This document shows positions 26,701-38,567 of a DNA stretch of 64,000 nucleotides, one piece after another. The notes beneath the pieces were generated by a model, which did not search any database, had not been told where the DNA came from, and saw only the letters and a program-made list of their open reading frames with translations. The position numbers were made by a program, and so were the translations under genes. Position 1 is the first letter of the stretch. Each line of letters opens with the position of its first letter. The DNA comes from Limnoperna fortunei (lineage: Eukaryota; Mollusca; Bivalvia; Mytilida; Modiolidae), in the NCBI GenBank assembly GCA_944474755.1, contig OX104111.1, positions 99,490,805 through 99,554,804 of the forward strand, in the 5' to 3' direction.

Positions 26701-27609
26701 TACTTACATTAATAATAAATATTTTTATTGTTTGAGATCAATTATTGTATTTATTTGGCAACTACTGAGTCGAAACCGCTGAGTCCCAAAGTAAATGACC
26801 AGTCTACTTCAGGGCTGACATGAAGTGGCATTGATCCATTCATTTATTCATATAGTAACTCTTTAACTTTACTACCTTCAAATTGTTAAAATGGGTTAAA
26901 TCCAAACGTTCTGCTATTCACAAGTAGTAGATGATATAAGTCAAATTTGACATATTTTTTACTTGATAATAAGAGCCCTTCCACATCTTCATTGTTGGCA
27001 TTCCAATATCTTAAGCGTCTATAATGAGACTAAACGCGTGTCTTCCAGAGCCAATTTTAAATACTATGGCATTTTTGATGGCTTGTTTGGCAATAACATT
27101 TTGTCATTAAGTAATTATATTATTGGGTTGTTTTATTGATTTTACGTGTAAGTATGCATTTTGAAAATATTGCTGATTGCTGGCAAAAGTACACATGCAT
27201 TATTGTTTTTATTCAAACTGCAGGTTACTTGTCTGGAGTTTCTATGATAATTATACGTTAGGCCTTCTGTTGTGTACGATAGAAAAACAAATAGAGAAAT
27301 ATCACCCTATTAAGGATCACATAGAGAAACATAAATTTATAAAAGGTCACAAACTGTACTTCAGTGACAGTAGGGACAAACATGAGCAGGGAATAAGTAA
27401 GTAGTTCACAAGGACATCGTAAACACGTGCAACGTCATGGGTTGTCGACTAATCTACTGTAGGTTAATCACCATACCTCTTAGAGCAACCCCATTTAACA
27501 TTAGATTGTTCATGTATGTGCCCTAACAACAGACCATAATGATGAGAAAACAGTGAACTTCTATAATCAACTAAACGAGTCCATATTCCAATATTGATTT
27601 TTTGGGTTA

Positions 27610-28250
27610 AGTTGGAGAGAGAAAGTTTAAGATCAATATGTTATGACTTGTTTACGTCATTTATTTGTATTGACGTTCAATGACTAAGGTCATTCGTTTG
27701 TCAGTCTTTGTCTAAATTTTTGACAAGAAACACCGTCATTTGTATCGTTGCATAATCTTCTAGGCTTGTATATCATTTTTTGTTTAATGCTGTATCGTCA
27801 TGTTTGTCGATCTGATACTTAATAAGCTTGCTGGTTTGTACATTCTTTAGACTTTTTATATAATATTTGAACTACCTGTATTGTGTATTTACAAGATCCC
27901 AGTGAACTTATATTATTCTTGAGTAGACGAAACGCGCGTCTGGCGTAATGAATTTGTCACCTTGGTAAATTTGATAACACCTTGTTGGAATATTTGAGCA
28001 AAGCCAAGTAACAGCACGGCACGTCAGTGTGTGGCGGACTGGGTGTTGGAGTGAGAAAGTTTAAGATCAATATGTTATGACTTGTTACGTCATTTATTTA
28101 TATTAACATTCAATGACTAAGACATTCGTTGGTCAGTCTTTGTCTAAATTTTTAACAAGAAATACCGTCATTTGTATCGTTGCATAATCTTCTAGACTTG
28201 TGTATATATATAGTCTAAAGGACACTACCAACAATCGCCTGAATATAGCT
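27610..28250. repeat. Penelope-type direct repeats (pLTR-like)
   Basis: About 160 bases at 27616-27776 (AAGTTTAAGATCAATATGTT, then GACAAGAAACACCGTCATTT) recur in the same orientation at 28053-28210, about 435 bases apart. Between them is GTAGACGAAACGCGCGTCTG, a signature I associate with bivalve repeats. Inverted or partial copies lie at 28308-28375, 36345-36425 and 41458-41830. Tandem repeats of this kind next to a GIY-YIG frame (28682-29146) suggest a Penelope-like element. Confidence 0.6.
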
Positions 28251-28300
28251 GAAATATTGCTGCTCGGGCGTTAAACACCATTAATCAATCAATCAAAGCT
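28236..28300 (+). repeat. SINE tail
   Basis: CTGAATATAGCTGAAATATT, GCTCGGGCGTTAAAC and an (AATC)n tail, inserted between the Penelope-type repeats. Same family as 1782-1850. Confidence 0.55.
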
Positions 28301-28681
28301 ACCAACAAGCTCACATACTAAGTATCGGATCGCCAACATGATGATACAGCATAAACAAAAAAATAATATATAAGTCAAGAGAATTATTCAACGATACAAA
28401 TATAGAGATATTTCTACTATAAAATAATTATATTATTAATCATGACAAAATTTTCGACCAACTGATGCCTTCTTTAGTGTCAATATCAATCTATTATACA
28501 CGATAACATTTGGTTATCAGCATCCGGTGGTGACGTGATCGGGTCTGATTTTATTGATCTTGAACTTTCTCGGATCACATCTATTAGTCATTACATAAGG
28601 GAGTACTGTACAGTTGTATAAACCATCTAATCTTTAACTTCTTGATATTAATATATTTATTATTTATATTTTGAATGATAT

Positions 28682-29146
28682 TTATTGTTTTTTGTTTATT
28701 CCATTGGGGTGTACAGAGCAGAGCTCTTTTATCCAGAATCTCTCTCGGGCCTCCAGTTCAGAGTCTCGCCACTTGCAGTTCTGCTCGATAATTAGGATTT
28801 TAATGTGATCAAAATCCTTTGTTGTGTGGTCGGGGAGCCTGAAGTGTTGGCTTACGGGCAGAAACTGTTTCTTAGTTTGGTCACTTCTGTGACCATTCAG
28901 TCGTTTGTGGAATGGCTGTCTGGACTCGCTGACATATTGTAAGCCACAGATGGGGCACTCGAGAATGTAAATGACATTCGAGCTTTTGCAGTTAACAGTA
29001 GTGAATATTTTGTACTTTTTACCTGTGACTTTGCTCTTAAATGTAGACAAGGGTTCCATATGTTTGCAACAATTGCAGCGTTTGTCACCACAAGACTGAC
29101 TTCTGTCAGCGGCAGTGCTGGGCTTTGCAATCTCTGCTCGTACCAA
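28682..29146 (-). pseudogene. GIY-YIG endonuclease domain of a Penelope-like element
   Basis: A 154-aa minus-strand frame. It has a Cys-rich knuckle (CGDKRCNCCKHM), then NVIYILECPICGLQYVSES (the GIY-YIG core is present as IYI...LQYV), FHKRLNGHRSD, and LPVSQHF followed by ERFWIKELCSVHPNGIN near the end. This is the EN domain found after the reverse transcriptase in Penelope-like elements, where it nicks target DNA. No RT domain is in frame upstream, so it is a truncated copy. Pseudogene status is inferred from truncation; the domain itself is open. Confidence 0.8.
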
Positions 29147-29391
29147 TAAGTTGCTGAGACTGTTGGATAGATATATTATATGGTTGTAACAATACTTAGA
29201 CGTTTGTATATAATTTACTTACTGTGACTGTATGACAAGTAACTTTGTCATGCTATATAATATATACAAAAATGCTGAATTAGATTACTGTCAAATTCAT
29301 ACGTATTGGTTACGAAAATTCTATCGTCACACGCTAGTACGCATGTACTATGTCTATGATTCACCCCGGTTAATGAAGCTATATTTTTATA

Positions 29392-31420
29392 TAGCGGATT
29401 GGGCCGAGGGAGCAGAACCATTAGGACAAGCATTGTACAAGAATAATAACATTGATGGTATTTCTATCCCTGGAAGTGAGCAAGTGTCAAAGGTGTTTCA
29501 GCATGCTGATGATACCACTGTCACTGTTCTAAACATCAAATCGATTTCAGAATGTATGAAAGTTTTTTAACTTTATAGTAAAGCATCTGGGGCAAAAATT
29601 AATAGACATAACATATTGATCTTAAACTTTCTCACTCCAACTAATGTGTGCTGGAAAAGCATGAGATCTAAATCAATTAGGTTTTAAATTAAGTGATTCA
29701 TGTATGTTATTGCTAGGTGTTTACTTAGGGCGAAATAAAGACATATATGCATTACTTAACTGGGAAAGTAAAGTAAAATCAATTGAAACATTATTATTTT
29801 TCTGGTCAAAAAGAGACTTGACTTTTGAAGGAAAGCAGACAGTTGTTCTGTATCTTTTGATGTCAAAATGTTGGTATATTTTAACTGTGTGTAACATACC
29901 AGATACTATAAGTAATAAAATAAAACAATTTGTCTCAGATTTTTGTGGAGTGGTAAATCCCACAAAGTAAAATACAAAACTATTGTTGGTTCTAAAGATT
30001 TTGAAGGTTTAAATTTTGCAGATATTTTTTTGAAAAATTCTGCATTAAGATTAAAATTTCTAAGGAAGTATTTAGATACTAATTGCAATGCAATGTGGAA
30101 GCATACATGTACATATTTTTTAAATACTATGCTGTCCATGAATTTGTCATATTCAATACTTTTTTGTAACATCAGTGATAAGTATCTTAATGTTCTTCCA
30201 GATTATTACAAAGAAATGTTTCAAACATGGAAAGTGGTATTTGACTGTGTTAGTTTTGAATTTAAGTTGGATGATATATTCAATCAACCATTATTTTGTA
30301 ATCCCAACTTATTAAATGAAGGTAAACAACTTCTTTGCTACTATTTTATAGAGGCTGGAATAGTAAAAATTAAAGATCTTATGTATGAAGTAATTCCTGG
30401 CTTTCTAAGGCTACAGGCAATCGTTGAAATTGTTCAGGAAATTATTCCTGACATAACTGCTGATGATATTAAAGAGACCTTTCAGATTATTAAAAATTGT
30501 ATACCAAATAATTGGATATTAGAGTTATTTAATGGTTTAGATAATTATACAAAAGTGAGCATATGCAAACCAAAAATTTGTATTTCAAATTATACTATTC
30601 CAAGAGATTGTAACCATATTCTACCTAAAGATATACTTATGTGTAGTACTAAAGATTTCTATAATGTTTTAGTTAAGAAAGTGTTTCAAAAAAACCAACT
30701 TCAGAACAATTTTGGATTGAAAAATATGGTAAGGTAGATTTTGCAAAATCTTACAAGTTATCAAGGTTACAGGTTTTGTCTCCTCATAGCATTGAATTGA
30801 ATTACAAAATACTTATGACTTTGGATACTTATGACAAATTGTTGTTGTGTAGAAAAGTAGATAGTGACATCTGTCAAATTTGTAAGAAGCATAGAGAAGA
30901 TTTATTTCGTATGTTTTTACATTGCGATGAACTACAAGGATTTCACAGTTTTGTAATTGATATTTTATTTGATGTTTTTCAAAATGCAAACAATGTTAAT
31001 AGTCTCAGTTATGAACAACTCATTTTAATAGGATACCTTCAAACAAATGATAATGTAAACCATTTGTATGTAAATGTTTTACTCAGTTTCGTAAGACTAA
31101 GCATCTTTAAAAGAAGACAATATTTCAGTATTTATGGAAAAATGTTAGATGTTAAAATGCTGTTTCTTTCACTGTTTAAGTCTCATGTAAAATATGCCAA
31201 ACAATTTTATTGTCATATTAAAAAAATCAAAATCTGTATCTAAAATATTTTGTTAATAATAATAGAACAATTGCTGACATTAATGGAGAGATTGCTTTCC
31301 ATCTGCATTAATGCATTATTGTCTTACTACTAATGAGTAATTATCTGTGACACTGTTTATATTTCTTTGAATTATATATGCTTGATCATTATAATAAAGA
31401 TATTTTATTTTCTTTATAAC
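29392..31420 (+). pseudogene. Decayed LINE ORF2 (RT C-terminal half)
   Basis: Non-LTR reverse transcriptase remnant in several frames: 29392-29570 has PLGQALYKNNNIDGISIPG and the catalytic-box remnant QHADDTTVTVLN; 29704-29970, 29943-30737 and 30776-31243 continue the C-terminal half, including FWSKRDLTFEGKQTVVLYLL and a Cys-His cluster (CQICKKHRED, LHCDEL) of the zf-RVT type. Breaks: a stop at 29568-29570, frame changes near 29640, 29950 and 30690 (an A-run), and a piece of the Penelope-type repeat at about 29604-29641. It has an L1/Tx1-like look, but the clade is uncertain. Confidence 0.75.
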
Positions 31421-31429
31421 TTTTTCAAA

Positions 31430-32735
31430 GCAAGTATGTCGGTCTTCTCTCTTTTCCACCATTGTATGCAATAATTAAAAAAAATTAGCTAAATTTACGA
31501 CAGACTTGGAATTAATCTTATCTGCTAGACTTAATTTAGGTCCATTTAGTAGAAACGTTCTAACGCCTTTATTATTAAAGACTGCATGACTACAAGCATT
31601 TATATATTCTGAAGATTTGGATATAATTTAAAAACACTTCGTTATAATCGGACGTGACTATGTAACACTACGGATTTCCGAATCAATCTAATTAAAATTA
31701 AATCTTTCACTTGCTCCCCCATTTTTTTATTGGTCCCTGCGTTGCAGCTTTCTGAATGGAATTTAAACAGTTTAATTGAATATATACAGAGATAAAGACA
31801 AGCAGTAAATGTTTAGTGAAGCCTTAAATGGACAGTACCGATACGTACTTCTTCAATATTCATAACAAGTTCGTAACGAGATTGATATTTCTAATGTTCA
31901 TAACAAGATGAAATGAGGACTTGATTGGACGGATGTTTTTTATCAGGAGAATGTTGTAATCTTGTTGCTACGATTTGCTTGTTTTATGTAAGGATTAGGT
32001 TTTATAAATCTGGTCACTGGTGTTCGGCAAAACAAACGATAAATCTACGTTAGTCTCTTCCTGATTACAAGATTTTGTGGTGCACCTGATTAAAGTTTTA
32101 AATAATAAAAACACAATAATAATTATGGAAGTTTGTATACAGAGGTAGAAGACATAAATTCCATATCTATACCAATTTCAGTGGCAGTAACTGGTGCAGT
32201 AAAAGCTCCAACGACCTTGATCTAATGAATTGAAATATGAAGTTAAGCCCGATGGCTATTTTATTTTTATAGTATAAATATAATTTCTTACAAGGCAATG
32301 CGATCAGCTCTTCGACTTTGTATTCAGAATATATTTATTCTCCGCAGAGTTGCCTCCCGTTGTCCGGTTATTAATTGAAGAAAAAATCCGGTTTAATTTT
32401 TTTTAATGCCAATTTGGCAATTGTTCTGTATATATCTCGGTGTTCCGTTTCTGTTTGGGGAAGAACGCCGATGTACTTGTCTTTATGGAAGAACTTAAAG
32501 AAAGTTAATGTTTGTTGTCGTGGGAGAATTTGTTATTTGCAATAGATTACAATTACTGTATTTAACGAGGCAATTACGTAGTGAGAAATAAATACAAGTA
32601 TTTAACCTGAAAAACTGTGGGTAATGCTCTCTTATGGATATTTTCATGTAACCACTATGTCAACTAATGGCAAAGCCTATGTTATGCTTTGGGAAACCCC
32701 AAATATTATAGACGAAGATCTGTAACAATTCTATT
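31430..32735. other. Intergenic, nothing recognised
   Basis: AT-rich DNA without frames of note; no tRNA or repeat signature was identified. Confidence 0.5.
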
Positions 32736-32738
32736 CTG

Positions 32739-33836
32739 TGTTATAATTATGATATTGATTCTGGTTAGTGAAATCACAGCAGCTGAATATTGACATGTAA
32801 TTAATTGATTCATTAGTAAATGACACGCCTCCTTATCTGTTGTTGGTCAGTTTGGTCAGATATAAATATATTCTACCTAAAGATATACTTATGTGTAGTA
32901 CTAAAGATTTCTATAATGTTTTAGTTAAGAAAGTGTTTCAAAAACCAACTTCAGAACAATTTTGGATTGAAAAATTTGGTAAGGTAGATTTTGCAAAATC
33001 TTACAAGTTATCAAGGTTACAGGTTTTGTCTCCTCATAGCATTGAATTGAATTACAAAATACTTATGACTTTGGATACTTATGACAAATTGTTGTTGTGT
33101 AGAAAAGTAGATAGTGACATCTGTCAAATTTGTAAGAAGCATAGAGAAGATTTATTTCATATGTTTTTACATTGCGATGAACTACAAGGATTTCACGGTT
33201 TTGTAAAAAGGATAATTAAGAGGTCAAGCAAATGTTATATATACCATGTAATTGCAGAAACTTTTCCGTTTCACATTGCAAATGGTCAAATTAACATGAG
33301 TAAAGACAAATTTAATGGGTATGGTGAGAGTAATCATAATGTGAATTTGTTTACAGAAGGTATAGCTACTAGTTCTGTGGTTTTCTTTTCTTTTATCAGA
33401 AGTTATATTTCCCTAGACCATAATAAATCTATGTATACTTCGAAAATTTTATGAACATGATGCCCTGTGCAAACCCATCTTTCAAAAAAATTTTGTCAGC
33501 AGAAGTAAGATTTAATGGGAATAAATGTGTGATGATATGGTTCACAGAAAGTTTAATAAATATTTGGTTTTTTTCCTTGTTTTTTAAAAATTACAGGTAA
33601 TTTTTTTTTAATACAATTTAGTTTTTTTTATATGTGGATTTATTATTTCTCTGCACTGATTTCTGTAACAGTTAGAAATTTGGTAAATTTCTTTTTGTTG
33701 GCGGGGATGTTATAATTATGATATTGATACTGGTTAGTGAAATCACAGCAGCTGTATATTGACATGTAATTTATTGATTCATTAGTAAATGACACGCCGC
33801 CTTATCTGTTGTGGTCAGTTTGGTCAGATATGAATA
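32739..33836 (+). mobile_element. LTR-like direct repeats enclosing a LINE fragment
   Basis: Two direct repeats of about 128 bases, 32739-32867 and 33708-33836, both beginning TGTTATAATTATGATATTGA. The right one is preceded by a purine-rich GGCGGGGA, as before a 3' LTR. The interior holds a 204-aa frame (32840-33454). Its first two thirds (32868-33205) are almost identical to bases 30616-30955 of the LINE upstream, without that copy's A-run frame change. Its last part is unrelated to that LINE. I read it as a small non-autonomous LTR-type element that captured a LINE piece; a segmental copy is an alternative. Confidence 0.6.
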
Positions 33837-33839
33837 TTC

Positions 33840-35840
33840 ATTAAATGCTTATCTTAGAAAATACACCTGTAGTCTGGGGAAAGGAGAGATTTTTTAACTT
33901 TGCTGATGTTTATAGAGAATTTTGATGATGACTTTGCTTTTGTTTTATGTAGAATTTAGATATAGATTTAGTGAATATAGAATATTAGCCTTCGTCTTGT
34001 TTAAATAGATCAGCAGTAAACGGATCTAAAATCTGTACGCTGAGTTGCGTCTAAGAGATGGTTAACACGGCAAATTCCAGGTTTTGCTATGGAAACCCCC
34101 AAATATCAATCAAAATATATAAATCAGGTGCCTATTAGCACTATGTGAACTATATTATGTGGAAGTTTCATCGATTTTTATTAGATGGTGTATCCGGCGG
34201 ATAAGAGATGTGAGCACTATGTCATTAAAGTTAATGTTTTTCAATCGGTAAAAAGCACCCCAAATATCATTCCGATCTATTTAAAACATGTGCAAACTAG
34301 CAATACGTGACAAAGGTTTAATTAAATTCCATTCAGTGGTAAAGGAGGAGTTTTTGGATAAGCTAGAGATGGATGCCCCCAAGTATTACGGACGGACTGA
34401 TACCTCATCACTATTCAATATCTCACTTGTCAAGCCGGGGAGAGGGTTATAATAAGTCTTAATGTTTTGAAGGTGCATATATAGTGTATTGATTAAAAGT
34501 AGTCCATTATGATATTAATATGAAAAACAAATTTTCGCTTTTTTTGTTGAGTTCAATAACTGAACACCTGGTATGTTGTTTATATCAGGTAGGCAAAATA
34601 TTTTATTTTATAGTGTCACGTACCAATTTAATATATATTTAATTAAAGTACAATAAATCTACTTCAAACACATTGGCTTATTAGAAATTTTTCGTTTAAA
34701 TCATTAATACAGCATATTGGGCGAATTTATTGCGAAAAAAAATCTGGGTTTCATTTTAAAGTTTCTCAGTTTATAGATGTACATAAATGACATGATAGTA
34801 TTAACAGTAAAATTTCTTAAATCTACTTATGACAATTTATTTCATATTAATGAATTAACAGCCAATTTAATTGGATAATTTGCAGTGTGTAGTTTAGCTT
34901 CTGTTTAAGAATAAACATTCAGCAAGGTCATATCTAATCCATCCAGTGTAACAGAATGGAGTTTGATACAGACCGGACTGTAAAGGTGATACGGTATGTC
35001 ACTGGTGATACAGCCCGATACAAATTTCATGTGTCACAAGACGAGTTTGAAAGGTTTATTCACTTTTCTGCAACATTGTCACTTCGACTAAAACAACAAC
35101 CAATTAAGACAGGGGATTAAGAGGCGTTCAAAGGGAGAGGTTAAGTATTATTCAACACATAATATATAATACAGATTTTAGATAAAATGATGGGTATTTT
35201 AACTTTGCTGTTTTTATTGTCATGTTTTTGTTTATTTCTTCATTATTGTTATTGTTGCGATTAAAAAATATATAATATTTTATGCATAGCAAAATTATAG
35301 TATGGCTAGCACTTGCAGAATACATTTAAACACATTAACAAAAACATTCATGTGGAAGTTACATGCGGAAGTTAACGAAGGTTTGTCTACGCAGTCCAGT
35401 CTGCTTCAGTTCTGGAATGGTTCTATGGGGTGTTTTTGGTTCTATGTATACCTAACACTTGGTTCCGTATATGTTATCAGCGTTTACGCAGTTTATGGGG
35501 TAAAGTGTTGCAGAAAGTATAAATAAATGTGCGCCGCCTTCGTCTGCTTGTAATAATCGTCGTCAAGTTGAATACTTCCATGGTTATACTTTTTAATGAT
35601 TTGAATGTAATATATTCATTTTTAATAAATTCTTAATTATAGAAAAAACATTAATGTTTTTATATATCACTGTAGATGATTATTCCCTTTATGTAAAACG
35701 AAATGCAAAATATTGAGTTAAGACACAAAACGTATAACCTATTAAAGTTTCTTAAACATGTATATATTACAGGTAAATATCAACATGATAATCCTTCAGA
35801 TGCCCCTTAATCCCCACACTTAATTGGGTGTTGTTTTAAT
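33840..35840. other. Intergenic, nothing recognised
   Basis: AT-rich. A 74-aa frame at 35302-35526 has a hydrophobic stretch (FWFYVYLTLGSVYVIS) but no supporting context and is not called as a gene. Confidence 0.5.
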
Positions 35841-35846
35841 TAATTA

Positions 35847-36167
35847 TCAAATGTTGGAGAAACGTGAACCAATTTGGTTTGAACCAATAAATCAATGGTT
35901 CTGTAAACCTGGTTTGGGTTTAAACTAGTTTCATTGCATAAATTCGCCCAACTTTAATTGTTTCGATTTTTATATAGTAACTAGCCTCAAATATTCTTAA
36001 ATAAAGAAACAAGCCATGTGCACTGTTTCAAAATAGACAGATATGATTTGTATCCATAGCGACGGAAGCGAAATTTCGACAAATTTAATCATACATAACT
36101 TTTAACAATTTACAAAAAAAACATATGATTAACTGAGACGGTTTATTCACGTTTCTCCAACATTTGA
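35847..36167. mobile_element. MITE with 22-bp TIRs
   Basis: Perfect 22-bp terminal inverted repeats; the core of the left one is TGTTGGAGAAACGTGAA, and the right one is its reverse complement at 36146-36167. The 321-bp element is non-coding. A second reverse end lies at about 36177-36193 and a lone forward end at about 61856-61877, indicating a repeated family. Confidence 0.8.
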
Positions 36168-36339
36168 AAAATTTTATTCACGTTTCTCCAACATGAAATG
36201 AACAATGGAAGGGCTTGTTGTTTTTACAGCAATCAAATATGTTGTTTCAAGCAGTTTACAGTAAAACCTTGAAAATTTATCTGAAACTTATGGCAAAGTT
36301 AGAATATATATATATATTTATAAAAGTCTAAAGAGTCTA

Positions 36340-36425
36340 CCAACCAGCAAGCTTATTAAGTATCGGATCGACAAACATGACGATACAGCATAAACAAAAA
36401 ATAATATACAAGTCTAGAAGATTAT
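36340..36425 (-). repeat. Penelope-type repeat fragment
   Basis: Contains AAGCTTATTAAGTATCGGAT, CATGACGATACAGCATAAAC and AAGTCTAGA, the inverted counterpart of the repeat at 27.7-27.85 kb and 41.7-41.8 kb. It flanks the 5' end of the non-LTR element on one side as 41458-41830 does on the other. Confidence 0.6.
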
Positions 36426-36559
36426 TAGAGTTAATTATAACTTGTTGGCTAGTGACGGTGTCCACCCAGGAAGACTTCTGATTAAGTTGTGGTTGTACAA
36501 GATGATTTTTCTCTGTTTGGAAAACGCAGACTGGTGTTAAATTAACGTCCTAGCAAGTG

Positions 36560-37330
36560 TTAGTAAGGAAGCCTTACTTACTTACTTGATACTCGATATT
36601 GACTCTTAAATAATAACTGATGAAGCATCAGTCGACATAAACGTCAATATAAGGTCAACTATTTAATTCAGGACCTAACTGTAGAAAGTCTCAGTTAAAC
36701 CAATTGTATATATCAATTTAGTAACAAAGGTACTGCCAATTAAGTCAGCTAACTATAGTAAGCACCAGTTGATTTATATAGACACATTTTACTCTTATAC
36801 ATATATATGACACTGAAAGAAGCTTCAGTTGTGTTATAAGCAACTGTGGGAAGTCCCAGTTAGCTACATTCCCCGTAATTTTGTAAGTCTCGGTCCATAC
36901 AATCAGATATATGATCTTGAACATCACACATTTACTAACTGAAGGAAGCCTCAGTAAATAAGTATTTAATACCTCTGGAAGCCCTTAGTCCACGTATACC
37001 TAGTGTAACTGAGTGAAGCCTCAGTCCGCAGAATTTGATATATGAACTCAAACATCACTGATATATGAACTCAAACATCACTCATGTATTACTGAAGGAA
37101 GCCTCAGTAAACGGGTATCGAATTTTTTTTGTTGTTGTTTATTATGCAATCACGCCAAGGTCGACAATAAACTGAATGAAGCTTCAGTACAATTTAAACC
37201 AACTGTGGGAAGCCTCAGTAATCCGCAATTAAAGTATACCTCACCAAACTGAGTGAAGCCTCAGTTCCCATAACTGAATACGCATGTGTGAATAGCACCA
37301 ATCTCTCAACTGGAGGAAGCCTCAGTTAAG
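36560..37330 (+). repeat. Array of about 13 covarying short hairpins in LINE 5' region
   Basis: Recurrent stem-loops of the form 5-6-bp stem around (G)AAGC: GTAAGG-AAG-CCTTAC (36563), ACTGAT-GAAGC-ATCAGT (36616), ACTGAA..TTCAGT (36812, 37171), CTGTGGG..CCCAG (36844), ACTGAG-TGAAGC-CTCAGT (37008, 37248), ACTGAAGG..CCTCAGT (36938, 37091), plus weaker ones at about 36672, 36757, 37202 and 37309. Stem bases change in pairs while the GAAGC loop stays. The array directly precedes ORF1 of the non-LTR element, so it would form its 5' UTR. Confidence 0.8.
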
Positions 37331-37400
37331 AGTTTATTAATTATTGCCAATTGTTTATATATATAGATCATTAATCATTTTAAGGTCATTAATTAATATA

Positions 37401-38555
37401 ATGACCTCCCATTATAGTTCAACCCCCTTATCAGGGACAAGGATTCAGGTTAAGAGAATAAGAATAGCCAGTAATTCCTGCCCGAAATGTGAAAAGGTAA
37501 TTAATGATGATAATGAATGTATAGAATGTGGAGCATGCGAACTAATTTTTTGTATGGAATGCACCAATGTATCAGAAGCGCTTCGCCAAGCTCTGAAAGA
37601 TGACAAATCAAGTAACTTTAAATGGACATGTAACGCATGTAAACAAAACTTCCCTTGTATGTCAGGCCTAACCCAAAAACTCCGTTCTATTGAAGATAAA
37701 ACAGATAGTCGATTAGGTATTCTAGAAGCTCAGGTAGAAAACTTAAAATTGAACATGGCCGCCAAAATTACTGAAGAAGTACAAGCCATGAGGCAGGATA
37801 TTAACACAGACATTATTAAAGATATAAGAACTAGCCTTCAAAGCGACATCAGGGTAGAACTCGAAGAAATCGAAGAGCAAAAGCAGCGTGCAATGAACCT
37901 AATCCTGTTCAACCTACAAGAATGCCCTAGCCAGAATAAGAACGAAAGGAAAAAATTCGATGAGGACATATTCACAGAAATATGCCATCTTATAGAAGTT
38001 AGGGAAGTTGACGTAAAAGTTGCATTCCGATTGGGTAACCCAGGTCCACACAAAAGTCGTCCATTAAAAATAATATTAAATAACAAAAAACATAGAAAAG
38101 ATATCCTTCATAACGCGCATAAACTGAAAAATGTTCCTCCAACCAGTAGGGTAGCCAAATGTATAATCTCCAAAGACCTTACTGTAAGACAGAGGGAAGA
38201 AAACAAAAAAAGGAGGGACGAAAGGAAGAAAAATAACGACAGGACAAAATCAGAACAAGCCTACAATGACCAAACTGTGATACAAAACAAGGAAAAGCAA
38301 CAACTACCCACGAAGAGTCAAAGATTTACAACCACGGCCATAATCGAAAATGTCAATCAGGATATGGATATATCCTTTGCTAATTTCCTTTCCCAACCAA
38401 TTTTACCAGGAAATGGGCATCGAAGTTGTAGTACCCCGATGCATATACATTCAGACCTAGGTGAAGAAACCATCACGGGTGGACTATATACAGGCACCAA
38501 TGATCCCCCACCAGACATTACTAAAATAGTTAATCAAGATGTTTTAGATTTTTAA
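37401..38555 (+). CDS. Non-LTR retrotransposon ORF1 protein
   Basis: A 384-aa open frame starting at the first ATG (37401); the frame is open further upstream without a better start. The N-terminal third carries a PHD/RING-like zinc-binding pattern: CPKCEKVI, CIECGACELIFCMECTNV, WTCNACKQNFPC. A coiled-coil-prone region follows (SIEDKTDSRLGILEAQVENL), then a domain with NLILFNLQECPSQNK and VAFRLGNPGPHKSRPLKI, which resembles the RNA-recognition/CTD part of ORF1p in non-LTR elements, then a Lys/Arg-rich tail. Such proteins bind the element RNA and act as nucleic-acid chaperones. ORF2 follows after about 12 bases. This ORF is intact although ORF2 is broken. Confidence 0.85.
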   Translation: MTSHYSSTPLSGTRIQVKRIRIASNSCPKCEKVINDDNECIECGACELIFCMECTNVSEALRQALKDDKSSNFKWTCNACKQNFPCMSGLTQKLRSIEDKTDSRLGILEAQVENLKLNMAAKITEEVQAMRQDINTDIIKDIRTSLQSDIRVELEEIEEQKQRAMNLILFNLQECPSQNKNERKKFDEDIFTEICHLIEVREVDVKVAFRLGNPGPHKSRPLKIILNNKKHRKDILHNAHKLKNVPPTSRVAKCIISKDLTVRQREENKKRRDERKKNNDRTKSEQAYNDQTVIQNKEKQQLPTKSQRFTTTAIIENVNQDMDISFANFLSQPILPGNGHRSCSTPMHIHSDLGEETITGGLYTGTNDPPPDITKIVNQDVLDF

Positions 38556-38567
38556 ACTGCACTGTAG

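Noticed and set aside
35302..35526. Small membrane protein gene
   Set aside because: A single hydrophobic stretch in a 74-aa frame with no promoter, splice or family support.
36560..37330. Regularly spaced palindromic repeats resembling a CRISPR array
   Set aside because: Eukaryotic context; stems vary while the loop is constant, spacing is irregular, and the array forms the 5' region of a LINE.
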